The position numbers and the translations under genes are program-made. The notes beneath the pieces are model-generated. The model had not been told where the DNA came from. It saw only the letters and a program-made list of their open reading frames with translations, and ran no database searches. DNA of 64,000 bases from Aegilops tauschii subsp. strangulata (lineage: Eukaryota > Streptophyta > Magnoliopsida > Poales > Poaceae), in contig NC_053038.3 in assembly GCF_002575655.3 (NCBI RefSeq), forward strand, positions 147,948,885-148,012,884, written 5' to 3'. Position 1 is the first letter of the stretch. Each line of letters begins with the position of its first letter. Positions 35,462-45,839 of this stretch are shown here, piece after piece.

Positions 35462-37178
35462 TGTTGGGGAACGTAGTAATTTCAAAAAATTTCCTACGCA
35501 CATGCAAGATCATGGTGATGCATAGCAACGAGAGGGGAGAGTGTTGTCCACGTACCCTCGTAGACCGACAGCGGAAGCGTTAACACAACGCGGTTGATGT
35601 AGTCGTACGTCTTCACGATCCGACCGATCAAGTACCGAACGTACGGCACCTCCGAGTTCTACACACGTTCAGCTCGATGACGTCCCTCGAACTCCGATCC
35701 AGCCGAGTGTTGAGGGAGAGTTTCGTCAGCACGACGGCGTGGTGACGATGATGATGTTCCACCGACGCAGGGCTTCGCCTAAGCTCCGCAACGGTATTAT
35801 CGAGGTGTAATATGGTGGAGGGGGGCACCGCACACGGCTAAGAGATCTCAAGGATCAATTGTTGTGTCTCTGGGGTGCCCCCCTGCCCCCGTATATAAAG
35901 GAGCAAGGGAGGAGGAGGCCGGCCCTAGGAGGGGGCGCACCAAGTGTGGAGTCCTACTAGGACTCCCTAGTCCTAGTAGGATTCCACCTCCCATATGGAA
36001 TAGGAAAAGAGGAAGGGAAAAAGAGAAGGAAGGAAGGGGGCGCCCCCCTTCCCTAGTCCAATTCGGACCAGACCAAGGGGAGGGGTGCGGCCACCCTTGA
36101 GGCCCTTTTCTTTCTTTCCCGTATGGCCCAATAAGGCCCAATACGTATTCCCGTAACTCTCCGGTACTCCGAAAAATACGCGAATCACTCGGAACCTTTC
36201 CGAAGTCCGAATATAGTCGTCCAATATATCGATCTTTACGTCTCGACCATTTCGAGACTCCTCGTCATGTCCCCGATCTCATCCGGGACTCCGAACTCCT
36301 TCGGTACATCAAAACTCAATAAAACTGTCATCGTAACGTTAAGCGTGCGGACCCTACGGGTTCGAGAACTATGTAGACATGACCGAGACACGTCTCCGGT
36401 CAATAACCAATAGCTGGACCTGGATGCCCATATTGGCTCCCACATATTCTACGAAGATCTTTATCGGTCAGACCGCATAACAACATACGTTGTTCCCTTT
36501 GTCACCGGTATGTTACTTGCCCGAGATTTGATCGTCGGTATCTCGATACCTAGTTCAATCTCGTTACCGGCAAGTCTCTTTACTCGTTCTGTAACACATC
36601 ATCCCGCAACTAACTCATTAGTCACAATGCTTGCAAGGGTTATAGTGATGTGCATTACCGAGTGGGCCCAGAGATACCTCTCCGACAATTGGAGTGACAA
36701 ATCCTAATCTCGAAATACGCCAACCCAACAAGTACCTTTGGAGACACCTGTAGAGCACCTTTATAATCACCCATTTACGTTGTGACGTTTGGTAGCACAC
36801 AAAGTGTTCCTCCGGTAAACGGGAGTTGCATAATCTCATAGTCATAGGAACATGTATAAGTCATGAAGAAAGCAATAGCAACATACTAAACGATCGAGTG
36901 CTAAGCTAACGGAATGGGTCAAGTCAATCACGTCATTCTCCTAATGAGGTGATCTGGTTAATCAAATGACAACTTATGTCTATGGCTAGGAAACATAACC
37001 ATCTTTGATTAACGAGCTAGTCAAGTAGAGGCATACTAGTGACACTCTGTTTGTCTATATATTCACACATGTATTATGTTTCCGGTTAATATAATTCTAG
37101 CATGAATAATAAACATTTATCATGATATAAGGAAATAAATAATAACTTTATTATTGCCTCTAGGGCATATTTCCTTCA
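35462..37178 (-). repeat. Right (5') LTR of Angela-like element
   Basis: 1717 bp, nearly identical to the left LTR. Its TATA region (TATATA) is at 35892-35897. Confidence 0.93.
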
Positions 37179-37183
37179 AGAAG

Positions 37184-38330
37184 AGGGTCAGGAACAGCTG
37201 TGGTACAAAATTGAGCCCATGGAGATTAGTGGAAGAGGTCCAAAATGGCATTTTGGTAAAGTGTCAGAAGGTGTTTGATAATGGTTTGGGCAAGTAGATG
37301 ATTTCCATTTGTCATGAGACTCCACAGGGTGAAATGACACATATAATTAGGGCCTTCCACCAATTTGGAGCTTATTTGGGCAAAGTTGCCATTGCAACGT
37401 TTGTAAACCCTAGAAATTAGCAGAAATGAACTTGTGTAGATCCAGTTGAGCAATTCACTTTCCCTTGATGCACCACTTGGTGCAGTGGCCTCATTTGGTC
37501 ATGTGATCATGCTCACAAAAGTTGGGGTCAAGGAGAGAAAGTTGGTAGTACAAAGTTGTTCAAATTTGATTCTGGTCAGAGAGGGTTTTGGGGCATTTTG
37601 GTGAACCAAAATGACCTTGATTGATATGAGGCTTTGCAAGGTGATCACAATAGGCATTTGTGACTTGCTGGATTTTCCTTGGATTTTTATGAAAATATTT
37701 CCTTTAGAAATATTTCAAATCATTGAAATGGGCAGAAATGGTTTGGGAGGTTTTGTCCAATATTTTGAACATGACCATGTGTTGAAACTCTTGTATATGG
37801 AAAATATATGTCCACTGAGATTCCCTAATTTTTGTCAAATATTTTTGAAACAGTAAAATAATTTTCCCTATTAAAGACCATTTCTGGCCTTAAGAAAAAG
37901 CTTTTAAATAAAATAGGAAAATAACTTTTAAAATTATATTTTTGTGGTTTATGGGAGTCCTATATCTAATAGGATTCAAATATACCTTTTGAAAGATTTT
38001 TCACACCCCAAATCAAGTACTTGGAGTGCAAACCTCAATTCAGGGGTTTTTGGAAAACTAATTTTAGAAAATACTTTCTGGCCAAATTATTTTTTTGTAA
38101 GAAAATACTATATTGCTCTATACACATGGCATGATCATTGGGCAGAAGTTTGGGGCAAGGAGATGAGTTATAGAAGGTGGAGTTGTGTTGACTTTAAAGA
38201 GCACTTGAAAAACACAAAGAGAAAACCAACTCCAAATAAAAGCCAAATAATGCAAAAGTTTTTTGTCAAACCACACTTTATCTTGATTTATTAGCTTAAG
38301 TGTTGCGGTATGAAAAATCAGGGTGTGATA
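37184..38330 (-). repeat. Right (5') LTR of level-3 element, second part
   Basis: Continues the LTR interrupted at 28585 and matches about 20770-21917. It ends TGTGATA where the left LTR has TGTGACA. GGGCG follows as target duplication. Confidence 0.85.
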
Positions 38331-38339
38331 GGGCGCCAT
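38331..38339 (-). pseudogene. Antisense B3-like gene, first three codons
   Basis: On the minus strand ATG GCG CCC starts at 38339. Removing the level-3 insertion and one copy of its GGGCG duplication joins this in frame to 17579. The start is preceded by a pyrimidine-rich leader of about 90 bases and a TATA box at 38434-38427. Confidence 0.6.
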
Positions 38340-38426
38340 TAGTGTCGGTACTTGCAATGGAGCAAAGGGGGAGAAGCAAGCGGAATGGGAAGAGATGGAC
38401 GACGGGGGCTCCGCGCCCCCCCTCGT

Positions 38427-38434
38427 CATTTATA
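38427..38434 (-). promoter_or_regulatory. TATA box of antisense B3-like gene
   Basis: The minus strand reads TATAAATG, about 88 bases upstream of the ATG at 38339. It lies between the 3' LTR and the antisense gene and cannot serve the element's own sense transcript. Confidence 0.45.
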
Positions 38435-38666
38435 GCAGGAGAAGACCAACCAGCACCCCCCCACGATCACAGGTAATGATGGTTTTTCCTTGCATGCAGC
38501 TAGGACTCGTCAAGTCGGGCAGTTGCCGAGGCAGTGTGGGGAAGTGGAGACGCCCACGTCCAATCAATTGCCACGCGTCGACCAAGGCCGCAGGCTGTTG
38601 GGGCCTGCGGCGCTCCTCACTTGCCCTTTGGCTTCGCCTCGAAGCCAAGTCCGAGTGTGCTGTGTG

Positions 38667-38678
38667 CCCGGGGGCTAC
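38667..38678 (+). promoter_or_regulatory. Polypurine tract of Tat-type element
   Basis: CCCGGGGGCTAC directly before the 3' LTR start TGTCGG; this style of tract is usual in grass gypsy elements of this lineage. Confidence 0.6.
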
Positions 38679-39581
38679 TGTCGGTGTCCTGGCAACGGGG
38701 GTCCCCAGACTTGCCTGCCTGCGGACCACGGCGTGGCTCTGCGAGCAGGCCCGTACGGCCCATCTTCACCAACAAGCATTCGAGACCCTTGCGAGGGGCC
38801 AAGCCTCGCATGGCGGACGACACAAGACCTCCTCGGGAGTGGCCTCACCAGGCTGGCTCGCGAGGGGCGGAGAGATCAAGGCAAGGCGAACCTTGCGAGG
38901 TTCCAATGACGGAAGCCATGACGATCGAGACCAGGCGGGCGCCAGCGCACACAGTGTCCTCGCTTCCTCTTTGGTGCTAGGGAGGCAAGCGCAGACGAAG
39001 AGTACCGAGGCATCAGGCAAAGGTTTCCATATCAGTGCAATGAGACCAGGACCAGTAGGACGGCAAGACGGAGGTCATCGTGGAGCCCAAGTCGGCGTCA
39101 CCACCGGAGCCTTTGGTAGGCGAAGACCACCTTTAGTCAGGATAGCTTGTACTAGTTGTCCCCTTTCAAATTGGCCGTTGTGGCATCCCTTCCCGCTCAA
39201 TATTTGGGAAGAGGACCAGGGCATCTATAAATAGGACTAGTCATCACTGTAGGAGGGACGGGTCTCCAACTCGTCTCAAACTCATTCAATTCATCCTCAC
39301 ACCCACCAAGCACAAGAGAACCTGACCTCAGGAGGCTGTTCTTCCCCGTGTACTGTTCATCCTCAGCCCGAGGGGCAATCCACCAAACCACACTGAAGTC
39401 GGGTATTACACCATAATGGTGGCCCGAACCAGTATGAATCTTGTGTCTCTTGTGTTGAGAGTTCCTCGAGCTAAGCTGAGAGATCCCGGTGAGGCTGAGG
39501 GCATGGTCTGGTGGGGGGAAATCTTCGTGCACACCCCAGTGTTCAAACCTCGAGGGTTTTGCCGGAACCCAAAATCCGACA
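38679..39581 (+). repeat. Right (3') LTR of Tat-type element
   Basis: 903 bp, TGTCGGTG to CCGACA, followed by GATTG. TATA box TATAAATA at 39226-39233. Confidence 0.85.
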
Positions 39582-39649
39582 GATTGCAGTTGTCCTTGCC
39601 AAAATGAATATGAGTGAAGTATGTTGGCAGAGTCAGCCTCAAGAACTCT

Positions 39650-41836
39650 CTAGTTCTTCTTCTTTGGGATCCACATCATTTTGATGGGAATCCTTGGAGT
39701 TGTAGTCGTACTTGATGTAGTAGAACTTGATGTAGTCTTGGGAACACACTTGACCAAGGCCTTTGGAGCTTCTTCAAATGCATCAATCTCTTCTTGAAGC
39801 TTGTCCTTGCCTTTTAGCTTGTGGTCTTGTGGTGGAAGATCATCTTGAGCTTGTGTTCCCTTGAAAGAAGTAGGATCATACTTCTCTTGTTGAGGAACAA
39901 ACTTCGTCTGGGGGTATTGATCTTCTTCCCACTCAACTCCATTGGCATTGAACTTGCGTTCAAAACCAACACTTTGATTCTTCCGGTGCCTTCCTTGCTG
40001 GCGTACAATTTCCTCAAATTGCTTACTTTCAGAAAGGCTCTTGTAAACACCTTTCTCTATAATTTCCTTCAATAAGCTATTTTCTTGCTCAAGTGTAACT
40101 GGGCTAAGAGAATCATTAGTGGAATCAATAGAACTACTAGAAGCAACAATGTTGAGTTTAACATGATTATTGTCACTACTAGAAGAAGAATCTTTCTTGC
40201 TCTTGTTGCTAGATTTTACTTGTGGCATGTAAGTAGACAAGAGTAAATGCTTTGCAATGTAAGAAGAACTTTTCTTAAAAATATCATCATTGGTTGCTTT
40301 TAAGAACCCATGCTCTTGCTCTAGATTGACCTTTTCAAAGCGTAGCTTCTCATGAGTCTTTAAGAGCTCTCGATGATCCTCTAAGATAGTTTCATGAGCT
40401 AACTTAAGAGTGTTTAGTTCTTTAGTTAGACGCTCAATCTCCTTCTTATCATTGTCATTCATTTCATCTTGATTAGCATGATTAATGGCAGTTTCATCAT
40501 AGTTTTCATCACTAGAGCTGTCAACAAGTAAATCATCATCACCTAGCAAATCATCTTCATCACTATTGAAATCAACATACTCGGGATGTGATACCTTGGG
40601 GCCTCCAGCCATGAAGCATCTTCCAATCCCTTCATTTAGTGAATCAAATATGTCGTAGGAGTTGGATGACAAAATTGCAAGACCGGCAACTCCTTCATCT
40701 TGAGTATATTCAGAGTCGGAGTGATAGCTTTTCTCGGAGTAGTTGTCGTAGTCGAAACTGGATACCCATTCACCAACATGAGCTTGATGTCTTCATCTTG
40801 TGTAGCTCTTTGAGGACTTGTCCTTCCTTTTCGAATCCTTGCTTCTGTGAGAGGGTCTTCGTTCATAACAATCATCTCTACTCCTTCTCTCTCTTGGTGG
40901 TGATTTCTCTCTTTTATTTCTCCTTTTAGGTGAGTCTTCACTTCTTTTGTAGGGATTCGTACACTCACTAGAGTACTTTCCGGGCCTTCCACAATTGTAG
41001 CAATTGCGATCACGACTAGAAGATCTTTTGTCATTGTAGGACCTTGACTTGGAACTTCTCTCTTTGCTTCTACTCTTGTAGAACTTGTTGAAGTTCTTCA
41101 CCATTAAGCTCAATTCTTCATTGAAGGCTTGTTTCTCACTTGATGTTGTAGGAGCATCACATGTAGCTTTGTAAGCACCACTAGACGTGTTGTGAAGCTC
41201 TTCTTTATCTTTGAGTGACATCTCATGATCAACAATTCTACCAATGCCTTCTGTTGGCTTGAGATCTTTGTAATTGCGCATCATTTGGATCAAAGTGCAC
41301 ACGGTATCATATTTTCCATCCAAGGTTCTTAAGATCTTCTTGCTGATGAATCTGTCGGTCATCTCTTCGCTTACTAAGCCGGCAATCTCATCTGGGATGA
41401 GAGCAAGCCCAGAGTACATTTCAGTGACACCATCACCATCCTTTATTTTGAACTTGTCAAGTTGACTTTAAAGCACATCCAATTTGGATTCCTTCACGGA
41501 CTCGGTACCTTCGTGCATACCGACCAAAGTATCCCAAATTTCCTTTGCATTCTCAAGGCGGCTGATTTTGTTGAATTTTTCAGGGCACAATCCATTGAAG
41601 AGGATATCGCAAGCTTGAGAATTGTATTGCAACATCTTCAATTCTCCTGTGGTTGCTTCACGATTCGGTTCTCTTCCATCTTCGAAGAATTCACCTTGCA
41701 AACCAATACACACAATAGCCCAAACGGTGGGGTTATGTCCAAGAATATGCATTTTCACCTTATGCTTCCAACTAGCAAAATTAGTATCGTCAAAGTAAGT
41801 ACCTCTACGGTGGTAATTTCCCTCGCTAGACACCAT
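39650..41836 (-). pseudogene. Gag polyprotein of level-1 copia-like element, broken
   Basis: ATG at 41836. The N-terminal part has FDDTNFASWKHKVKMHILGH and AKEIWDTLVGMHEGTESVKE, the copia capsid (UBN2) type. TAA at 41470-41468 sits where CAA (Gln) fits; the same frame then continues (GLALIPDEIAGLVSEEMTDR) to a basic Ser/Arg-rich region with a knuckle CYNCGRPGKYSSEC near 41000, whose His is replaced by Lys. A frameshift near 40790 follows; the last part (40672-39650) is a 340-codon open frame: acidic stretch, long coiled coil, and a conserved tail ending KMMWIPKKKN. No protease or pol follows. Confidence 0.75.
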
Positions 41837-41906
41837 ACTCTCCTAGGTTGTGAAACCAAGGCTATGATCAGCAAACCTATGGAAATCAAGGCAAATAGAG
41901 ACCAAA

Positions 41907-41918
41907 GCTCTGATACCA
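41907..41918 (-). promoter_or_regulatory. Primer-binding site of level-1 element
   Basis: The minus strand reads TGGTATCAGAGC two bases inside the right LTR: a perfect initiator-Met-tRNA complement. Confidence 0.8.
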
Positions 41919-42718
41919 CTTGTAGGACTGAAAGTAGGTCTAGAGAGGGGGTGATTAGACTACTTGACCAAATAAAAATCTAGCATTTTCCCAATTTTAA
42001 GTATTGATGGATTTTAGCAACTTAGAACAAGTCAAGCAATCAACCTACACATGCAATTCTAAGAGTATAGCAGCAGAAAGTAAAACAATGCATCTGAAGG
42101 TAAAGGGAATGGTTTAGAGAAAGCAAACACAATGTAGACACGGAGATTTTGGGCGTGGTTCCGATAGGTGGTGCTATCATACGTCCACATTGATGAAGAC
42201 TTCAACCCACGAAGGGTAACGGTTGCGCGAGTCCACGGAGGGCTCCACCCATGAAGGGTCCACGAAGAAGAAACCTTGTCTATCCCACCATGGCCATCGC
42301 CCACGAAGGACTTGCCTCACTTAGGTAGATCTTCACGAAGTAGGAGATCTCCTTGCCCTTAAAAACTCCTTGGTTCAACTCCACAATCTTGTCAGAGGCT
42401 CCCAAGTGACACCTAACCAATCTAGGAGATACTACTCTCAAAAAGGTAATAGATGGTGTGTCGATGATGAACTCTTTGCTCTTGTGCTTCAAATGATAGT
42501 CTCCCCAACACTCAACTCTCTCTCACAGATTTGTTTATGGTGGAAAGATGATTTGAGTGGAAAGCAAGTTGGGGAAGGCTAGAGATCAACATTCTTGTGG
42601 TTAGTTGGAATGTCTTGGTCTCAAAACATGAGTAGGTGGTTCTCTATCAGAAAATGAGTAGTGGAAGTGTCGGCACATTTTGATGGCTCTCTCGTGAATA
42701 GAGAAGGTGGTGGAGGGG

Positions 42719-42726
42719 TATATATA
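42719..42726 (-). promoter_or_regulatory. TATA box, right (5') LTR of level-1 element
   Basis: TATATATA in GGGGTATATATAGCC. On the minus strand it lies about 40 bases downstream of the palindrome array. Confidence 0.6.
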
Positions 42727-42766
42727 GCCTCCACACAAAATCTAACTGTTACACACATTTCACCCA

Positions 42767-43232
42767 ACTCGGTTAGACCGAATAAGTGAACTCGGTCAGA
42801 CTGATTCAGTTCAAAATGTTAATGTTAGGATTTTCGGTGGGACCGACATGATCAACTCGGTGGGCCCGATGTGATAGGGTTAGGGCAAAACCTCATCTCG
42901 GTGTGACCGAATGCATGAACTCGGTGGGACCGATTTCAGCAATGACAAACAGAGAGTTGGTCTGACAAACTTGGTGGGACCGATCGCTCATTTTGGTAAG
43001 ACCGGAACATTATGAAAGAGAAACAGAGAGTTTGCCTTGCGAACTCGGTGGGACCGATCACTCATTTCAGTGGGACTGAACTGTTACAAAGGGAAACAGA
43101 GAGTTTGCAATCCCATCTCGGTGAGACCGAAATCCCTATCGGTGAGACCGAACTGATTAGGGTTTCTAGCTATGGCTATCTCAAAGGAACTCAGTTGCGC
43201 CAGATGGATCAAATCGGTGGGTCCGAGTTTGA
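42767..43232. repeat. Array of TCGGT-n3-ACCGA near-palindromes (right LTR)
   Basis: The better preserved array: about 14 copies including CTCGGTTAGACCGA, TTCGGTGGGACCGA, CTCGGTGTGACCGA, CTCGGTGGGACCGAT and CTCGGTGAGACCGA. The spacer is usually three to five bases and purine-rich. Confidence 0.75.
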
Positions 43233-43579
43233 CTTTAGGTTTAGGAAATATTTGGATTTGAGAAAGTGGTTTAGGGCTTTGGAGCATATCACTAAGCATT
43301 TTGAGAACTAGACCATTAAGCAACACCTCATCCCCTTTTAATAGTATTGGCTTTTCCTATGGACTCAATGTGATCTTCGATCACTAAAATAGAAATGAAG
43401 AGTCTTGAGCTTTTGCCAATATTTTTCCTTAGCATTTTGAGGGGTCCACATCTCTAGGCCATGCCATGCCAATCACTGAACTTTCTGAAATATTCAACTT
43501 GAATGGATATTAGTTCATTGAGCTATATGTTGTTATGAATTACCAAAACCACCCGGGGATTAGTTGCACTTTCATGGGG

Positions 43580-44794
43580 TCTGCTGCGGATTCTTGTAAA
43601 ACGGAAGCTAGCCTTGTCTCCTATGCCTGCAACCAATGTTCATCGGCAGCTGGTCGCTGCAAAAAGATGTCAAATCGACACTGGAATATGGACTCAGGGC
43701 GGTACTTTATGTATATTTCTGGGAAGACAAGGGGTGGTATAGATCCACATGTGAGCCGGCGGCCTTGAGGATGAGTCAATTTTCCCAAACGTGAAGAACC
43801 AAGCTAGTGCAAAGTACTAGCAGGGCAAGTGCCAATGGATTAACGGGGCGAATATGCATATAACACTGCACGTCAAGGCATGTGCAACCGGTGCAGACAC
43901 AAAGAAATCCTCTGTAGACTCGCCGAACAAAAACAATCAAATGCTATTTTTCTAGCTCTTGCTTTGTATAATTAAATATTATTAAACAATTTTTTCGAGT
44001 TGTGCTATTATGCACGTAGGTGGATTAACTCATGGCCGAAGTACGATCCGGTCTTTGTGTGCTGGTGTCGGAGGCCACGTTTACATCTGTGCCAAGTGGC
44101 GCTGTGCAACAGGCGTGTGCAAGCCGCAGCTTCTGCGGCCCAGTCTACATCTACATGATGCGACTGACTCGCCCGTCCACGTGGCGTACCGGGCCTGCGA
44201 TTGACTCATTCGTCCACACCGGCTTACAACACCACGGCCGACCCATCTGTCAGTGCCTGTGGTCGACTCGCCTGCGTCTGTGCTGCTTCTAATGTCGCGG
44301 ATGTCTCTACTGTCCGCCCCTGTCGTACGGTCTATATCAGCACGCCGGAGCCGCACCTCTCTGTATGGGCTCCTTGTTGAATATAAGCAAGTCACTACTC
44401 CTGCTGCCTGGTCTATTCCAACAACTCTGAAGTAAGTCATGATGTATTATCAGCCTCTGCCTCCACCTGATGGCTCAATGGATAGGCGTACAAGTTGATG
44501 TCACTGTGGTTTGGTTAACTTCAAACAACCAGCTAGGATGAACCAGTGGCTGGATTACTGACACAACTCATATGGGATCATTTATAACCCGCCACGGTCG
44601 ACCTCAACCTTCCGTGGATTCATCTCGTGTTATCAACGCCAAGGATATACAATGAGTGTTGCGAAGATCACCAACACGCCATTTTGCCTCCGGCTTCAAC
44701 ACTTTCCAAGCGTTCTGCTGTTCAACTATATGCCGGTTTATATCACGGTCAAGTATGGAGAATTTCAAGCCAACTCCTTGAGTTGTTTTAAGCC
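43580..44794. other. Unclassified DNA between the nest and the Sabrina-like element
   Basis: Right-hand continuation of 6615-7005 at its start. No LTR, TE domain or gene model is recognisable. At 44795 it abuts, without a target duplication, the interior of a truncated LTR, so the right edge is a deletion or recombination junction. Confidence 0.5.
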
Positions 44795-45351
44795 AACTAC
44801 TCACGATTCATCGGAGAGGCTATGGTGCTGATGTAGAAGCCCTCCATGATCGATTCCCCCTCCGGCAGATCGCCGGAAAAGGCCCAAAGATGGGATCTCA
44901 CGGGTACAGAAGGTTGCAGCGATGGAAAAGTGGTTTCCTGGCTCCCCCTGATGTTTTTAGGGTATAAGAGTATATATAGGCGGAAGAAGTACGTCGGTGG
45001 AGCTACGAGGGGCCCACGAGGGTGGGGGCGCGCCTACCCCCCTTGGGCGCGCCTTCTTGCCTCATGGCCGCCTCGTGGCATTCCAGACATCAACTCCAAG
45101 TCTTGTTGTTTGCTTTCGGTCCAAGAAAGATCATCGCGAAGGTTTCATTCCGTTTGGATTCCGTTTGATATTCCTTTTCTGCGAAACACTAAAATAGGCA
45201 AAAAAAAATAGAAACTGGCACTGGGCCTCCGGTTAATAGGTTAGTCCCAAAAATAATATAAAAGAGCATATTAAAGCCCATTAAACATCCAAAACAGATA
45301 ATATAATAGCATGGAACAATAAAAAATTATATATACGTTGGAGACGTATTA
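44795..45351 (-). repeat. Left (3') LTR of Sabrina-like element, truncated
   Basis: Equivalent to 51823-52368 of the right LTR; about 1.04 kb is missing at its left. TATATATA is intact at 44971-44978, whereas the right LTR reads TATATCTA at the same place. Confidence 0.8.
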
Positions 45352-45367
45352 AGCATCCCCAAGCTTA
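45352..45367 (-). promoter_or_regulatory. Polypurine-like tract of Sabrina-like element
   Basis: The minus strand reads TAAGCTTGGGGATGCT directly before the LTR start, the usual sequence for this family. Confidence 0.55.
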
Positions 45368-45507
45368 ATTCCTGCTCGTCCTCGAGTAGATAAATGATAA
45401 AAACAGAATTTTTGATGTGGAATGCTACATAACATAATTATCAATGTAATTTTCTTTATTGTGGCATGAATGTTCAGATCCGAAAGATTCAAGATATAAG
45501 TTTAATA

Positions 45508-45837
45508 CTCCCTCCGTTCCTTTATGTAAGGTGTATTATTTTCGGCACAGTGACCAAGGCGCATAATTATAGACGCGTTAGGACAAACTTACCCCTGGCA
45601 AATTTGTTGGTTAGTGGCAAGTAAATCGGTGAGTCGAGGAAAGTAATAGAGACATGCAATCGGGAGAGAGATAGTTTCCTTCTTTTGATACAAGGAGAGA
45701 TATAGAAAACAAGAAAGAGACACTTTCCTCTTTCTGGAGGGATAGAAAGAGAATTATGTGGATTTAGAAGAAATGCACCTTACATTGTGAAATTTTGTCA
45801 AAAAATAAATACACCTTATATAAAGGAATGGAGCGAG
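45508..45837. mobile_element. Stowaway-like MITE
   Basis: 330 bp with terminal inverted repeats of about 30 bp: CTCCCTCCGTTCCTTTATGT at the left and, at the right, a sequence whose reverse complement begins CTCGCTCCATTCCTTTATAT. It is flanked by TA (45506-45507, 45838-45839). CTCCCTCCGTTCC ends and TA target duplication are the Stowaway (Tc1/Mariner-derived) hallmark. It encodes no protein and sits in the non-coding 3' part of the Sabrina-like element, so it is younger than that element. Confidence 0.85.
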
Positions 45838-45839
45838 TA

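Larger units (their letters stand above)
28586..37178 (-). mobile_element. Level 4 of nest: Angela/WIS/BARE-1-type copia element
   Basis: LTRs 28586-30300 and 35462-37178, flanked by AGAAG (28581-28585, 37179-37183). Full length about 8.6 kb, minus orientation: PBS-like sequence next to the right LTR, purine tract next to the left LTR, and gag, integrase and RT fragments reading right to left. The LTR sequence is one I recognise as the abundant Triticeae Angela/WIS/BARE-1 group. I count by eye roughly 18 substitutions plus a small indel between the LTRs (about 1 per cent), so it is the youngest layer. All reading frames are broken, so it is not autonomous. Confidence 0.93.
17585..38330 (-). 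mobile_element. Level 3 of nest: gypsy-like element with 4.3-kb LTRs (LARD-like)
   Basis: LTRs 17585-21917 and 25390-28585 joined to 37184-38330 are each about 4.3 kb, flanked by GGGCG at 17580-17584 and 38331-38335. The internal domain is about 3.5 kb. A minus-strand PBS (TGGTATCAGAGCC) lies at 25373-25385 and a purine tract at the other end, so orientation is minus. LTRs near 4.4 kb with a 3.5-kb internal region resemble large retrotransposon derivatives (Sukkula-type), though here a gag-like ORF with a zinc knuckle persists. No pol. By eye the LTRs differ by a few per cent, more than the Angela copy inside. Confidence 0.85.
11501..39581 (+). mobile_element. Level 2 of nest: non-autonomous Tat-type gypsy element with antisense B3-like gene
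   Basis: LTRs 11501-12384 and 38679-39581, flanked by GATTG at 11496-11500 and 39582-39586. A PBS follows the left LTR and the purine-rich tract CCCGGGGGCTAC precedes the right LTR, so orientation is plus. Own length is about 7.3 kb once the 20.7-kb insertion at 17585-38330 is removed. Contents in order are gag, protease, a vestigial RT, a repeat-rich non-coding region, then an antisense gene close to the 3' LTR. RNase H and integrase are absent. The gag, PBS and PPT style suit the Tat lineage (Retand/RIRE2/Grande), in which antisense ORFs are known. Confidence 0.85.
7011..43574 (-). mobile_element. Level 1 of nest: non-autonomous copia-like element with gag
   Basis: LTRs 7011-8666 and 41921-43574 start TGTAGGA and end TTTCA on the plus strand. 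TGGGG lies just outside both ends (7006-7010, 43575-43579). On the minus strand the PBS TGGTATCAGAGC follows the right LTR and a purine tract (AAAAAGGGGGAGATT) precedes the left LTR, so transcription runs right to left. Without its insertion the element is about 8.5 kb. It has a copia-type gag and a second ORF resembling PF20167, but I find no RT, RNase H or integrase. By eye its LTRs differ more than those of any inner element, as expected for the oldest layer. Confidence 0.85.
41921..43574 (-). repeat. Right (5') LTR of level-1 element
   Basis: 1654 bp, TGTAGGACTG to ACTTTCA, followed by TGGGG. TATA box 42719-42726; palindrome array about 42767-43232. Confidence 0.85.

Noticed and set aside
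44081..44440. Possible host gene exon in the unclassified region
   Set aside because: A 119-codon minus-strand frame without start context, splice partners or recognisable domain; left as unclassified.
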